Origin: a virus
Length of the DNA stretch: 57,870 nucleotides
Virus record (IMG/VR): IMGVR_UViG_3300049489_000130
Coordinates: 1 to 57,870 of that record
Direction: 5' to 3' (one strand)
Shown here: positions 40,748 to 47,038 of the stretch, one piece after another
Layout of the letters: every line of letters begins with the position of its first letter
How positions within the stretch are numbered: position 1 is the first letter of the stretch
The notes under the pieces: model-generated
The model's input: only the letters and a program-made list of their open reading frames with translations
Told to the model about the DNA's origin: nothing
Databases searched by the model: none
Program-made: the position numbers and the translations under genes

Positions 40748-41035
40748 ATGATCGGAAGATCTGAAACGACAGAGTCAGTCAAGCTGAACTTTGCCATCAA
40801 TCGCGTATTGGACGATATGGACACATATGGCCCGGACGCCCCGGAATACCCCGCACTGCTTGCCAGCCTGGAAAGGCTGACCGAACTGAGAACGACATCA
40901 CGTTCCGCTCGAGTCAGCCCTGACACCATGGCGATTGTCGCTGGGAACCTCCTCGGCATCCTTGTCATTGTAGCATACGAACATACGCACGTTGTGGTAT
41001 CGAAGAGCTTGCCGCTGCTTCTGAAGACAAGATAA
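40748..41035 (+). CDS. Small membrane protein
   Basis: A 95-residue protein: hydrophilic first 55 residues (TTESVKLNFAINRVLDDMDT) and then one membrane helix (VSPDTMAIVAGNLLGILVIVAY) near residues 57-78. This arrangement is common in small actinophage membrane proteins of unknown role. It has its own promoter (copy 1) and a strong terminator (41063-41110), so it is a monocistronic, probably abundant product. Confidence 0.7.
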   Translation: MIGRSETTESVKLNFAINRVLDDMDTYGPDAPEYPALLASLERLTELRTTSRSARVSPDTMAIVAGNLLGILVIVAYEHTHVVVSKSLPLLLKTR

Positions 41036-41062
41036 CCGTCACGTAACCAAACGTAGCGAACG

Positions 41063-41110
41063 ACGTAAAGGTCGTGTAAGAGAATACAAACTTACACGGC
41101 CTTTACGTTT
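41063..41110 (+). terminator. Strong intrinsic terminator
   Basis: ACGTAAAGG-T-CGTGTAAG pairs with CTTACACG-G-CCTTTACGT across a 10-base loop, giving an 18-bp stem (one wobble) followed by TTT. It closes the unit of the 40748 gene. A second GC-rich palindrome, CCCCGCGGGG at 41155-41164, follows before the next promoter. Confidence 0.85.
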
Positions 41111-41180
41111 TCGCTATTTCTACAAATGGTATAAATTTTTGTTTCTCTGAAAAACCCCGCGGGGTAATTTTGGCAAAAAG

Positions 41181-41210
41181 TCGCAGTTCTAACATCGGTT
41201 ATAATGAGAA
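41181..41210 (+). promoter_or_regulatory. Repeated phage promoter copy 2
   Basis: TCGCA (41181-41185), ACATCG (41192-41197), TATAAT (41200-41205), GAGAA. The leader keeps CTACCGAAAGGAG before the gene at 41233, as in copies 1 and 7. Confidence 0.85.
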
Positions 41211-41232
41211 TCATCTACCGAAAGGAGCCATC

Positions 41233-41439
41233 ATGTTTAATCGCACTATCGAGTTGAAGGTGATCAAACCGAAGAAGGCCCAACAGCCCGAACCACCCGC
41301 TGAAGATGGATATCTGGAGAAAGTCGTTTACACGACCCAATCCGCGAAGTCCCTCCTCGACGATGCGGTCAAACTTGTTGGTGCGTATATTCTGTTTGAC
41401 ACTTTCCGCAAGGTAATGATCGAACTGGCCAAGAAGTAA
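41233..41439 (+). CDS. Small protein, membrane-associated
   Basis: A 68-residue protein starting MFNRTIELKVIKPKKAQQ. A Pro-rich basic stretch (PEPPAEDG) is followed by a moderately hydrophobic helix near residues 46-62 (VKLVGAYILFDTFRKV). ATG 41233 follows AAAGGAG; an earlier in-frame start at 41170 lies upstream of the promoter -10 and is rejected. Monocistronic between promoter copy 2 and a terminator. Function unknown. Confidence 0.7.
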   Translation: MFNRTIELKVIKPKKAQQPEPPAEDGYLEKVVYTTQSAKSLLDDAVKLVGAYILFDTFRKVMIELAKK

Positions 41440-41446
41440 TGATCAA

Positions 41447-41480
41447 AAGGCCAAGGTCCTGTAGCAAGGGCTTTGGTTTT
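41447..41480 (+). terminator. Intrinsic terminator
   Basis: CCAAGGTCC (41451-41459) pairs with GGGCTTTGG (41468-41476), with wobbles, followed by TTTT. The flanking AAAA and TTTT make it partly bidirectional. It ends the 41233 unit just before promoter copy 3. Confidence 0.75.
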
Positions 41481-41483
41481 CGC

Positions 41484-41513
41484 TCGCAAGAATTACTGCT
41501 CTTATAATGAGAA
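41484..41513 (+). promoter_or_regulatory. Repeated phage promoter copy 3
   Basis: TCGCA (41484-41488) and TATAAT (41503-41508) with GAGAA. This copy has ACTGCT in place of ACATCG. No gene follows; it reads into the first predicted small RNA. Confidence 0.8.
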
Positions 41514-41635
41514 GAAAGATAAGACACGACAGTGTAGGTGCAAGACCTACCTATCTGGTGTGGAAGCAAAGCCACTAAATTACCGTTGTCATTGGGCGGT
41601 AATACCCTAGTTCTTCTCGCCTTATATTTTTTCGA
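41509..41635 (+). ncRNA. Predicted small structured RNA A
   Basis: No open frame of note lies here, but nested helices can be drawn. GAGAAGAA (41509-41516) pairs with TTCTTCTC (41611-41618). AGATA (41517-41521) pairs with TATCT (41552-41556) and encloses hairpin GTAGGT/ACCTAC (41534-41550). ATTACCG (41579-41585) pairs with CGGTAAT (41597-41603). A T-rich tail at 41625-41632 could terminate it. It begins right behind promoter copy 3. The first bases may be promoter rather than RNA, so the outer helix is uncertain. Confidence 0.6.
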
Positions 41636-41647
41636 AATTGTATAAGG

Positions 41648-41677
41648 TCGCAAAAAGAACATCGCATATAATGAGAA
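41648..41677 (+). promoter_or_regulatory. Repeated phage promoter copy 4
   Basis: TCGCA (41648-41652), ACATCG (41659-41664), TATAAT (41667-41672), GAGAA. It reads into the second predicted small RNA and may also supply the membrane-protein genes from 41792. Confidence 0.82.
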
Positions 41678-41770
41678 GAGGCCTGATTTACAATCAGCTT
41701 TGGAGGAACGAGCCCTACAACCGAATGGTTAAAGCACAAAACGTCCACTCTTCTTTTATAATTTTTCAAA
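41673..41770 (+). ncRNA. Predicted small structured RNA B
   Basis: Same plan as RNA A. GAGAAGAG (41673-41680) pairs with CTCTTCTT (41748-41755) and encloses hairpin CTGATT/AATCAG (41683-41697), a weaker helix TTGGAGG/CCCTACAA (41700-41720) and a GAAT tetraloop hairpin AACC/GGTT (41719-41730). A T-rich tail follows at 41752-41766. The last outer pair changes from A-T in RNA A to G-C here, a compensatory change that supports pairing. It is not a tRNA: there is no T-loop and the anticodon arm is not recognisable. Confidence 0.58.
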
Positions 41771-41791
41771 CTGAATAAGAAAGGAAAAGTC

Positions 41792-41932
41792 ATGTGTAAT
41801 TGTAACCAAAACTGTTGTTGTAACTGTAAAAGCTACGGTTTCTTCAATTTCATCTGGGACGTCTTCATGACATTCTTGACGTTTGGAATTTGGTTGATTT
41901 GGGTATTTGTCCGTGAAATGAGAAGGAACTAA
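41792..41932 (+). CDS. Cys-rich small membrane protein
   Basis: A 46-residue protein. The N-terminus MCNCNQNCCCNCK contains six Cys in twelve residues, then YGFFNFIWDVFMTFLTFGI leads into one membrane helix ending in the basic tail REMRRN. The next gene encodes the same membrane part without the Cys block, so the two are paralogues. The YGFF-to-REMRR core is a pattern I know from small phage membrane proteins. AAGGAAAAG precedes the start. Confidence 0.72.
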   Translation: MCNCNQNCCCNCKSYGFFNFIWDVFMTFLTFGIWLIWVFVREMRRN

Positions 41933-41944
41933 TAGGAGAATATT

Positions 41945-42058
41945 ATGCGTAATCGTTATGGTTTTTTCAACTTCTGTCTTGATGCTTTCATGACAATTGT
42001 AACCGCCGGATTCTGGCTTATCTGGGTTTTCATCCGAGAAATGCGAAGGAAGAACTAA
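41945..42058 (+). CDS. Small membrane protein, paralogue of the preceding gene
   Basis: A 37-residue protein, RYGFFNFCLDAFMTIVTAGF followed by WLIWVFIREMRRKN, one membrane helix with basic ends. It matches the preceding protein over its whole length but lacks the Cys-rich head. AGGAG lies nine bases before ATG 41945. The stop overlaps the next start (TAATG). Confidence 0.7.
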   Translation: MRNRYGFFNFCLDAFMTIVTAGFWLIWVFIREMRRKN

Positions 42059-42159
42059 TGTTCTCAACTAGAGCACTTATCTTTATATTTGTAGTGTTGG
42101 TTGTTTTTATGCTTCTGACAGGTGCAAGTGACGATATGGGTATTCGCGGAAGAGGTTAA
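42058..42159 (+). CDS. Very small membrane protein
   Basis: A 33-residue protein: MFSTRALIFIFVVLVVFMLL forms one membrane helix, followed by a short hydrophilic tail (TGASDDMGIRGRG). It overlaps the previous stop by one base and ends two bases before the next ATG. Support comes from strict coupling and the membrane character. Function unknown. Confidence 0.55.
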   Translation: MFSTRALIFIFVVLVVFMLLTGASDDMGIRGRG

Positions 42160-42160
42160 T

Positions 42161-42337
42161 ATGATGGATTTTATTGCATATTGGGGAGGGTTCGTCTTCG
42201 GGCTCTCCCTGATTGCATCGCTTTTGTTTTTGCTTGGGCTTTTTGTAGTTAGGCCATTAGTAGAGCGATATTGTATAAGAAAAGAAATAAAGAAATTTAA
42301 CATGCGAGCAGAGGACTTCTTTGATGTATATGAATGA
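42161..42337 (+). CDS. Small membrane protein
   Basis: A 58-residue protein with one long hydrophobic stretch (WGGFVFGLSLIASLLFLLGL) and a basic/acidic C-terminal region (RKEIKKFNMRAEDFFDVYE). ATG 42161 after AAGAGG is chosen; the earlier in-frame start at 42122 lies inside the previous gene. It overlaps the next gene by 14 bases, so the four membrane genes here are one translation unit. Confidence 0.62.
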   Translation: MMDFIAYWGGFVFGLSLIASLLFLLGLFVVRPLVERYCIRKEIKKFNMRAEDFFDVYE

Positions 42338-43064
42338 AATTGTGAAGAAACTTGAACGTCTTGCTCGAGTAAATTCGCCAGTTATCCTTACTGCCATCGG
42401 CGTTAGTGGAACAATCACGACTGCATATTTGACCGGGCGTGCTGCATACGAATCTGCGTTTGTCATTCTCGAGAAGGAACATGAGCTTGAGACTGGATAT
42501 TTGACCACAAAGGAAAAGACAGAATACGTCTGGCGGCTTTATATCCCAGCTACGGTCTCTGGGGTCGCGACAATCGTTTGTATTATAGGTGCCACGAGAA
42601 TAGGCGCACGTCGAGCAGCAGCGTTGACAGCGGCGTATTCTTTGAGCGACAAAGCGTTTGCTGAATATCGAGAAAAGATTACGGAATCAATCGGCGCCAA
42701 AAAAGAAAAAGCGTTACGCGACGAAATTGCTCAGCAACAAATCACTCAGAATCCCCCAACTAAAGAATTGATTATTGCCGGATCTGGAAGTGTTCTATGC
42801 TGTGAGCTGTTTACGGGTCGATATTTCCATTCTGATATGGAAACGCTTCGAAAGGCTCAGAACGATATCAATGCAAAATTGGTTGGGCATGAGTATGCGA
42901 GTCTTGCTGACTTCTATTACATCGTCGGGCTTCCATACACCTCATATTGTAGTGATATTGGGTGGACTTCAGACAAACTGATGTCTCTTGATTTCTCTAC
43001 TGTTCTTTCGGACGATAACCGACCATGTATTGCGTTTGATTACAATTATACAAAACCATTTTAA
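42324..43064 (+). CDS. Two-helix membrane protein with shared C-terminal domain (1)
   Basis: A 246-residue protein. Helices at about residues 18-38 (SPVILTAIGVSGTITTAYLTG) and 72-95 (ATVSGVATIVCIIGATRIGA) are followed by the repeat-like AAALTAAYSLSDKAFAEYRE and a C-terminal domain with LADFYYIVGLPYTSYCSDIG then W. The protein at 45473 has the same plan and that at 44691 shares the C-terminal domain. I believe this is the phage family called DUF6353, though I could not check the name. Function unknown; location before the replication fusion suggests a membrane platform (inference). Confidence 0.72.
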   Translation: MYMNEIVKKLERLARVNSPVILTAIGVSGTITTAYLTGRAAYESAFVILEKEHELETGYLTTKEKTEYVWRLYIPATVSGVATIVCIIGATRIGARRAAALTAAYSLSDKAFAEYREKITESIGAKKEKALRDEIAQQQITQNPPTKELIIAGSGSVLCCELFTGRYFHSDMETLRKAQNDINAKLVGHEYASLADFYYIVGLPYTSYCSDIGWTSDKLMSLDFSTVLSDDNRPCIAFDYNYTKPF

Positions 43065-43073
43065 GGAGAAGAA

Positions 43074-43241
43074 ATGAAGCTTAATATTTTTGAGATCTAT
43101 ATCGATCGCGATGGACTTTGGAGGTGGCGTCTTTGGTCTGGCAATAAAAAGATTATTGCTGACTCAGGGCAAGGATATTCGACCAAGTCAAATGCTAAGC
43201 GAGCGATTCGTTCAATGATGGCAGAATTCGAGATTCAGTGA
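43074..43241 (+). CDS. DUF1508/YegP-like small protein
   Basis: A 55-residue protein. FEIYIDRDGLWRWRLWSGN, IIADSGQGYSTKSNAKRAI is the classic DUF1508 (YegP) repeat, a small beta-beta-beta-alpha fold, here present once. It is common in bacteria and phages, with no firm function. AAGGAG precedes ATG 43074. It overlaps the next gene by four bases. Confidence 0.78.
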   Translation: MKLNIFEIYIDRDGLWRWRLWSGNKKIIADSGQGYSTKSNAKRAIRSMMAEFEIQ

Positions 43242-43546
43242 ACTCCGAAGAATTCAACAAACTCCTTGGTGGTCAATTAGACATGGTTGAAAGTATTCTT
43301 GGTGTAAAAGCTAAGGAGTACGCAACAGACGACCGCCTTCACAATTTCAAGGTCGCGGCTGAACTTCAAGGTTTGACGCCTAAGGAGGCGTTGGCTGGAA
43401 TGATGGCCAAGCACACTGTATCCGTGTATGATATGGCTACTTCGGAAAAGATATTTCCTCTAGCCCAGTGGGAAGAGAAGATTACCGATCATATCAACTA
43501 CCTTATTCTCCTAAAAGCTATTGTAATCGAAGAGGGTTCCTGTTAA
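43238..43546 (+). CDS. Conserved phage hypothetical protein
   Basis: A 102-residue helical protein starting at GTG 43238, inside the stop of the previous gene. The pattern KAKEYATDDRLHNFKVAAEL, then LAGMMAKHTVSVYDMA and KITDHINYLILLKAIV is a widespread phage family. The all-helical charged layout vaguely recalls MazG-like enzymes, but the metal-binding residues are not evident, so I leave it unassigned. Confidence 0.68.
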   Translation: MNSEEFNKLLGGQLDMVESILGVKAKEYATDDRLHNFKVAAELQGLTPKEALAGMMAKHTVSVYDMATSEKIFPLAQWEEKITDHINYLILLKAIVIEEGSC

Positions 43547-43547
43547 C

Positions 43548-43577
43548 TCGCAAGATTAACATCTCATATAATGAGAA
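43548..43577 (+). promoter_or_regulatory. Repeated phage promoter copy 5
   Basis: TCGCA (43548-43552), ACATCT (43559-43564), TATAAT (43567-43572), GAGAA. It drives the gene at 43599 through a short leader with AAAGGAG. Confidence 0.85.
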
Positions 43578-43598
43578 CCCACTACAAAGGAGAATCTA

Positions 43599-43787
43599 AT
43601 GGAAAACGAAGTCAACCTCGTTGCAGAAACCGCTGAGACCACCTCGTGGATCGAAAACCCCGTTGCCGCAGTCGCAGTACAGGTCGTCATGACCGTTGCT
43701 GTGCTCGCCACAACTGGATATTTCCTCCGCAAGTGGACTGAGAGGTCCATCCGCAAGAGCCAACTCGAATCCGTCGAGACCAACTGA
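43599..43787 (+). CDS. Small single-pass membrane protein
   Basis: A 62-residue protein: an acidic N-terminus, one helix (VAAVAVQVVMTVAVLATTGYF) at about residues 22-42, then a basic tail (RKWTERSIRKSQ), consistent with the tail inside the cell. It forms a monocistronic unit between promoter copy 5 and a strong terminator. Function unknown. Confidence 0.7.
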   Translation: MENEVNLVAETAETTSWIENPVAAVAVQVVMTVAVLATTGYFLRKWTERSIRKSQLESVETN

Positions 43788-43795
43788 AAAAGTTC

Positions 43796-43838
43796 CAAAA
43801 GTAGAAGCGCCGTAACAAGTGCTTCTGCTTTTGTTTTT
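43796..43838 (+). terminator. Strong intrinsic terminator, also in the leader of the next gene
   Basis: CAAAAGTAGAAGC (43796-43808) pairs with GCTTCTGCTTTTG (43821-43833), 13 bp with one wobble, followed by TTTTT. The next gene starts 26 bases later with no promoter visible between, so partial readthrough must be how it is expressed. Confidence 0.85.
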
Positions 43839-43863
43839 GCCTCATACAGAAAAGGAATGCATA

Positions 43864-44331
43864 ATGCTCAAGCGCACTATTACATATGAAGACTTCAACG
43901 ATAACCAGATTACCGAAGACTTCTATTTTAACATGTCAAAGTCGGAACTGGTCGAACTCGAAGTCAGCTATGAAAAGGGTTTTGGTGAAACGCTTCAAGC
44001 CATTATTGAAGCCAAGGATCACAAGCAGTTGATCACCGAGTTCAAGAAGCTTATTCTCATGGCTTATGGCGTCAAGTCTCCCGATGGAAAACGATTCATC
44101 AAGAATGACGAACTTCGTGAAGAGTTCTCACAAACGGCTGCGTATAACGCCTTGTTCATGGAACTGGCAACCGATGAGAATGCTGCTGCAAGTTTCATTC
44201 AAGCAGTCATCCCAAAGGATATGGCAGCCCAGATTGTTGTTGCCGAATCGACCTCTGCCGCTCCGGTTCAAGATTCCCCAGCTCTTCCGCCACCTCCTCC
44301 GGAGACGCCTTTGGTCGGAATCAAGCCCTGA
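43864..44331 (+). CDS. Conserved phage protein, tail-chaperone-like
   Basis: A 155-residue protein. ITYEDFNDNQITEDFYFNMS, LVELEVSYEKG, LITEFKKLILMAYGVKSPDG, then ALFMELATDENAAASFI resembles a family sometimes annotated near tail assembly genes in actinophages. The C-terminal 30 residues are Pro-rich (PALPPPPPETP). ATG 43864 is chosen over an upstream in-frame start at 43819 that lies within the terminator. It lies outside the tail operon, so the tail role is uncertain. Confidence 0.65.
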   Translation: MLKRTITYEDFNDNQITEDFYFNMSKSELVELEVSYEKGFGETLQAIIEAKDHKQLITEFKKLILMAYGVKSPDGKRFIKNDELREEFSQTAAYNALFMELATDENAAASFIQAVIPKDMAAQIVVAESTSAAPVQDSPALPPPPPETPLVGIKP

Positions 44332-44333
44332 CC

Positions 44334-44363
44334 TCGCTATATTTACATCGGGTATAATGAGAA
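44334..44363 (+). promoter_or_regulatory. Repeated phage promoter copy 6
   Basis: TCGCT (44334-44338, last base differing), ACATCG (44345-44350), TATAAT (44353-44358), GAGAA. It drives the gene at 44382. Confidence 0.83.
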
Positions 44364-44381
44364 CTATTGAAAGGACCCACT

Positions 44382-44621
44382 ATGAACAAACTCGAAATTC
44401 TTAAACAAGCCGCTGGCCTCGTCGCCGGTCTTGGTGTAAGTAAGATTGTTGCCGGAATTGTTGCCAATAACGTCGCCACAGAAACCAACTACCAAAAAGT
44501 AGTCGTGTTTGCTGGACGAACCGCTATTGCTGCAGTCATCAGCTCAGTCGTACAAGATCACATCAATACCGTCGTTGATGACGGTGCTGCTTGGGTGAAT
44601 TCGAATATCCTAGTCAAATAA
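44382..44621 (+). CDS. Small hydrophobic protein
   Basis: A 79-residue Ala/Val/Gly-rich protein with two moderately hydrophobic stretches (AAGLVAGLGVSKIVAGIVANN and VVVFAGRTAIAAVISSVV), possibly two membrane helices. ATG 44382 lies after AAAGGA; an in-frame earlier start at 44367 overlaps the promoter discriminator. It is monocistronic between promoter copy 6 and a terminator. Function unknown. Confidence 0.68.
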   Translation: MNKLEILKQAAGLVAGLGVSKIVAGIVANNVATETNYQKVVVFAGRTAIAAVISSVVQDHINTVVDDGAAWVNSNILVK

Positions 44622-44637
44622 CTAATCCCTAGTAATC

Positions 44638-44670
44638 AAAATTAGAAGATCTAACCGGTCTTCTAGTTTT
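44638..44670 (+). terminator. Intrinsic terminator
   Basis: TAGAAGATC (44643-44651) pairs with GGTCTTCTA (44657-44665) around a 5-base loop and is followed by TTTT; flanking AAAA and TTTT extend the stem. As with the terminator at 43796, the next gene follows within about 20 bases without its own promoter. Confidence 0.82.
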
Positions 44671-44690
44671 ATAACTTTTGAAGGACATAC

Positions 44691-45311
44691 ATGGAATCAT
44701 TTCCAAGCAACAGTCACAAGAAGACCAAGCCGATGTCGCCGGATCAAAAAAATGTAACCAAAGTCGTTACTGGTGAGGTGGTTCAGCGAAAAAAGTCACT
44801 CGGTCGACGATTTAAGGATATTTTTATGGGTGGAGACATTCGAGGCGTTACTCGTTATATTGCCGCCGACGTTCTTCTTCCAGCCGTTCGAAACATGGTG
44901 GTTGACGCTACAACCGAGGGTATTCGACGCGCAGTGTATGGAGAATCACCGGCACGACGTGGGAGAAGCTCGGATCCAATGCGGTCACGGGTTTCTTATC
45001 ACTCGCCAATGGAACGCTCCCCAATGCGTCCAACTATGCTCCCGGACCAGCCGCCATATTCTGCCAGACGGAAACAAGATCCAAATGAAATCATTCTGGT
45101 TTCTCGAGAAGAAGCAGAATTGGTTGTCGAGCGCCTCGCCGATTTGATTGATAATTTTGATGTTGCCACTGTCGGGGATTTCCATGAGCTCGTTGGACTT
45201 CCCTCTACGTATGTAGATAATAAGTGGGGTTGGACCGCAATCCGAGGTGTTGATATTCGGCAGGTCCGTGAAGGCTATCTAATTGAATTGCCGCCAATAG
45301 AACCAATCTAA
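44691..45311 (+). CDS. Basic protein with shared C-terminal domain (2)
   Basis: A 206-residue protein. Residues 1-110 are basic and partly disordered, with an amphipathic helix (ADVLLPAVRNMVVDATTEGI). The C-terminal domain (VGDFHELVGLPSTYVDNKWG followed by W) is the same as in the proteins at 42324 and 45473. Unlike those it has no clear membrane helix. The N-terminal pattern (DIRGVTRYIAADVLLPAVR) is typical of a family found with them in other phages. AAGGACAT precedes the start. Confidence 0.7.
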   Translation: MESFPSNSHKKTKPMSPDQKNVTKVVTGEVVQRKKSLGRRFKDIFMGGDIRGVTRYIAADVLLPAVRNMVVDATTEGIRRAVYGESPARRGRSSDPMRSRVSYHSPMERSPMRPTMLPDQPPYSARRKQDPNEIILVSREEAELVVERLADLIDNFDVATVGDFHELVGLPSTYVDNKWGWTAIRGVDIRQVREGYLIELPPIEPI

Positions 45312-45328
45312 AATAGGAGTAACACATT

Positions 45329-45463
45329 ATGAGTAATGTAGAACGTGAAGCCCTAAAGAAAGCCTACCCAAACTCTAAGTCTTGGGCCGAAAAAGTAGAC
45401 AAGATGCAACCAAATCAAGTCACAGCGGTTTATATTCGCCTTCGGTCACAACAGAAACTCTAA
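45329..45463 (+). CDS. Small helical protein
   Basis: A 44-residue charged protein (VEREALKKAYPNSKSWAEKV, DKMQPNQVTAVYIRLRSQQ) that looks like two helices. AGGAG lies before ATG 45329, and AAGGAG for the next gene overlaps its end. I do not recognise it, but its position, ribosome site and composition support it. Confidence 0.6.
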   Translation: MSNVEREALKKAYPNSKSWAEKVDKMQPNQVTAVYIRLRSQQKL

Positions 45464-45472
45464 GGAGAAATA

Positions 45473-46330
45473 ATGAAGTTGATCCCAAACGCTGTAACCC
45501 GGCAAGTTGCACGTAAGATTCTAATTGCCCAGAAACATTCACCTCGTATTCTGTTTGTTGCTGGTGTTGCTGGTGTCGTCACAAGTACGGTGCTTGCATG
45601 TCGAGCAACATTGAAGCTTCCTGAAGTGGCCGGCGAACTCGAGCATGAGATCGAGGGTGTGAAGATGAATCTTCATGGCACCGACGGCTACCACAAGGAT
45701 TTGGCATACGTCTACATCAAGGGTACGTATCAGATCGGGCGTCTTTACGCTCCTTCTGTGATGCTTGGCGTCGTTTCTATTGGTGCTCTAACCGGTTCAC
45801 ATATCACTCTCACTCGACGTAATGCTTCTTTGACGGCTGCTTATGCTGCAGTATCAAAGGGATTCGATGAGTACCGTGAACGAGTCCGAACTGAGCTCGG
45901 CGAAGAGCGTGAGCGCGAAATTTATCACGCTGTTACTATCGAGCAGATGATTGACGAAGATGGTAAGAAAGTCTTTGTCCCTGTTGCGGACCCGAATCGT
46001 TGGTCGCCTTACGCGCGCTTCTTCGATGAGTCTTCGCCAAACTGGGTCAAAAACGCCGAGCTCAATCGTTTGTTTGTTCAGTGTCAACAGAACTATGCTA
46101 ATCATCTACTGCATGCTCGAGGTCATGTGTTCCTCAATGAAGTGTACGACATGCTAGGTCTCGATCGGTGCAAAGCCGGTCAGACCGTAGGGTGGGTTAT
46201 CGGGCACGATGGTGACAATTATATTGACTTCGGTTTGTATGAAGCAAGTAGTTCTAGATTTGTAAACGGTATTGAACGTAGTATCCTTCTCGACTTCAAT
46301 GTCGACGGCGTAATTATCGATAATATTTAA
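45473..46330 (+). CDS. Two-helix membrane protein with shared C-terminal domain (3)
   Basis: A 285-residue paralogue in plan of the protein at 42324: first helix SPRILFVAGVAGVVTSTVLAC near residue 25, second near residue 95 (PSVMLGVVSIGALTGSHITL), then RRNASLTAAYAAVSKGFDEYR, and a C-terminal domain with LNEVYDMLGLDRCKAGQTVG followed by W and ending FNVDGVIID. AAGGAG precedes the start. Membrane anchoring is clear, function unknown. Confidence 0.72.
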   Translation: MKLIPNAVTRQVARKILIAQKHSPRILFVAGVAGVVTSTVLACRATLKLPEVAGELEHEIEGVKMNLHGTDGYHKDLAYVYIKGTYQIGRLYAPSVMLGVVSIGALTGSHITLTRRNASLTAAYAAVSKGFDEYRERVRTELGEEREREIYHAVTIEQMIDEDGKKVFVPVADPNRWSPYARFFDESSPNWVKNAELNRLFVQCQQNYANHLLHARGHVFLNEVYDMLGLDRCKAGQTVGWVIGHDGDNYIDFGLYEASSSRFVNGIERSILLDFNVDGVIIDNI

Positions 46331-46339
46331 GGAGATGTA

Positions 46340-47038
46340 ATGAATATTCAATTGTCAACTCTCCTGGAAAGGAAGTGGGTTCTTCCAACTTTTGTTGGGG
46401 TCACTGCTTTTTCTACCGGAGCTGTCATCGGACATGTCGTCACAAAGCGATATTTCAAGTCGTTTGATGAAATTGTTCCACCGCAAGCAGAGCAAATGTC
46501 GCTCTTTGATACTTGGAATGATGTTGTGGAACGAGAAACTGTTTATATCGAAGAAATCGAAACGGTTGCCGAAATCGATGAGATTATCGAAGAAATCGTC
46601 GAAGAGACTGCGCCAACTTATATTCTTGAGACGAACAACGTCTTTGCGAACAACGAATCCGAATGGGACTACGAAACTGAGCTTTCAACAAGAACTGGAG
46701 TCGATCCGTATGTGATTCATGCTGACGAATTCATTTCTGGAGAGATGGGTTTTGCTCAGTCGACCATTACGTATTATGCCGGCGACGACATCATGGCTGA
46801 TGAATTGGATACCCCAATTTACAACTATATGGGAATCATGGGTGAACTTAAGTTCGGGCATGGATCTAAGGATCCAAACGTCGTCTATATTCGTAACGAG
46901 ACCATGAACCACGAATGGGAAGTACTGCTCCATCAGGGTAAGTATGAAACCGAGGTTCTTGGCCACGATATCGAAGACGCCTATGAAGAACAAGAACTGA
47001 AGCACGCCAATTCGGTTCCTAAATTCAGGCGGGAATAA
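46340..47038 (+). CDS. Membrane-anchored acidic protein
   Basis: A 232-residue protein. One N-terminal helix (LPTFVGVTAFSTGAVIGHVV) is followed by a very acidic stretch, residues 65-95 (EEIETVAEIDEIIEEIVEET), and a C-terminal domain with YVIHADEFISGEMGFAQSTI, DPNVVYIRNETMNHEWEVL and a charged end. This type accompanies the two-helix proteins above in related phages. The acidic patch could mimic DNA or bind basic proteins (inference). It overlaps the next gene by one base. Confidence 0.68.
   Translation: MNIQLSTLLERKWVLPTFVGVTAFSTGAVIGHVVTKRYFKSFDEIVPPQAEQMSLFDTWNDVVERETVYIEEIETVAEIDEIIEEIVEETAPTYILETNNVFANNESEWDYETELSTRTGVDPYVIHADEFISGEMGFAQSTITYYAGDDIMADELDTPIYNYMGIMGELKFGHGSKDPNVVYIRNETMNHEWEVLLHQGKYETEVLGHDIEDAYEEQELKHANSVPKFRRE

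Noticed and set aside
41673-41770. RNA B as a tRNA
   Set aside because: It has a cloverleaf-like outline, but no T-loop GTTCGA-type sequence and no proper anticodon arm.
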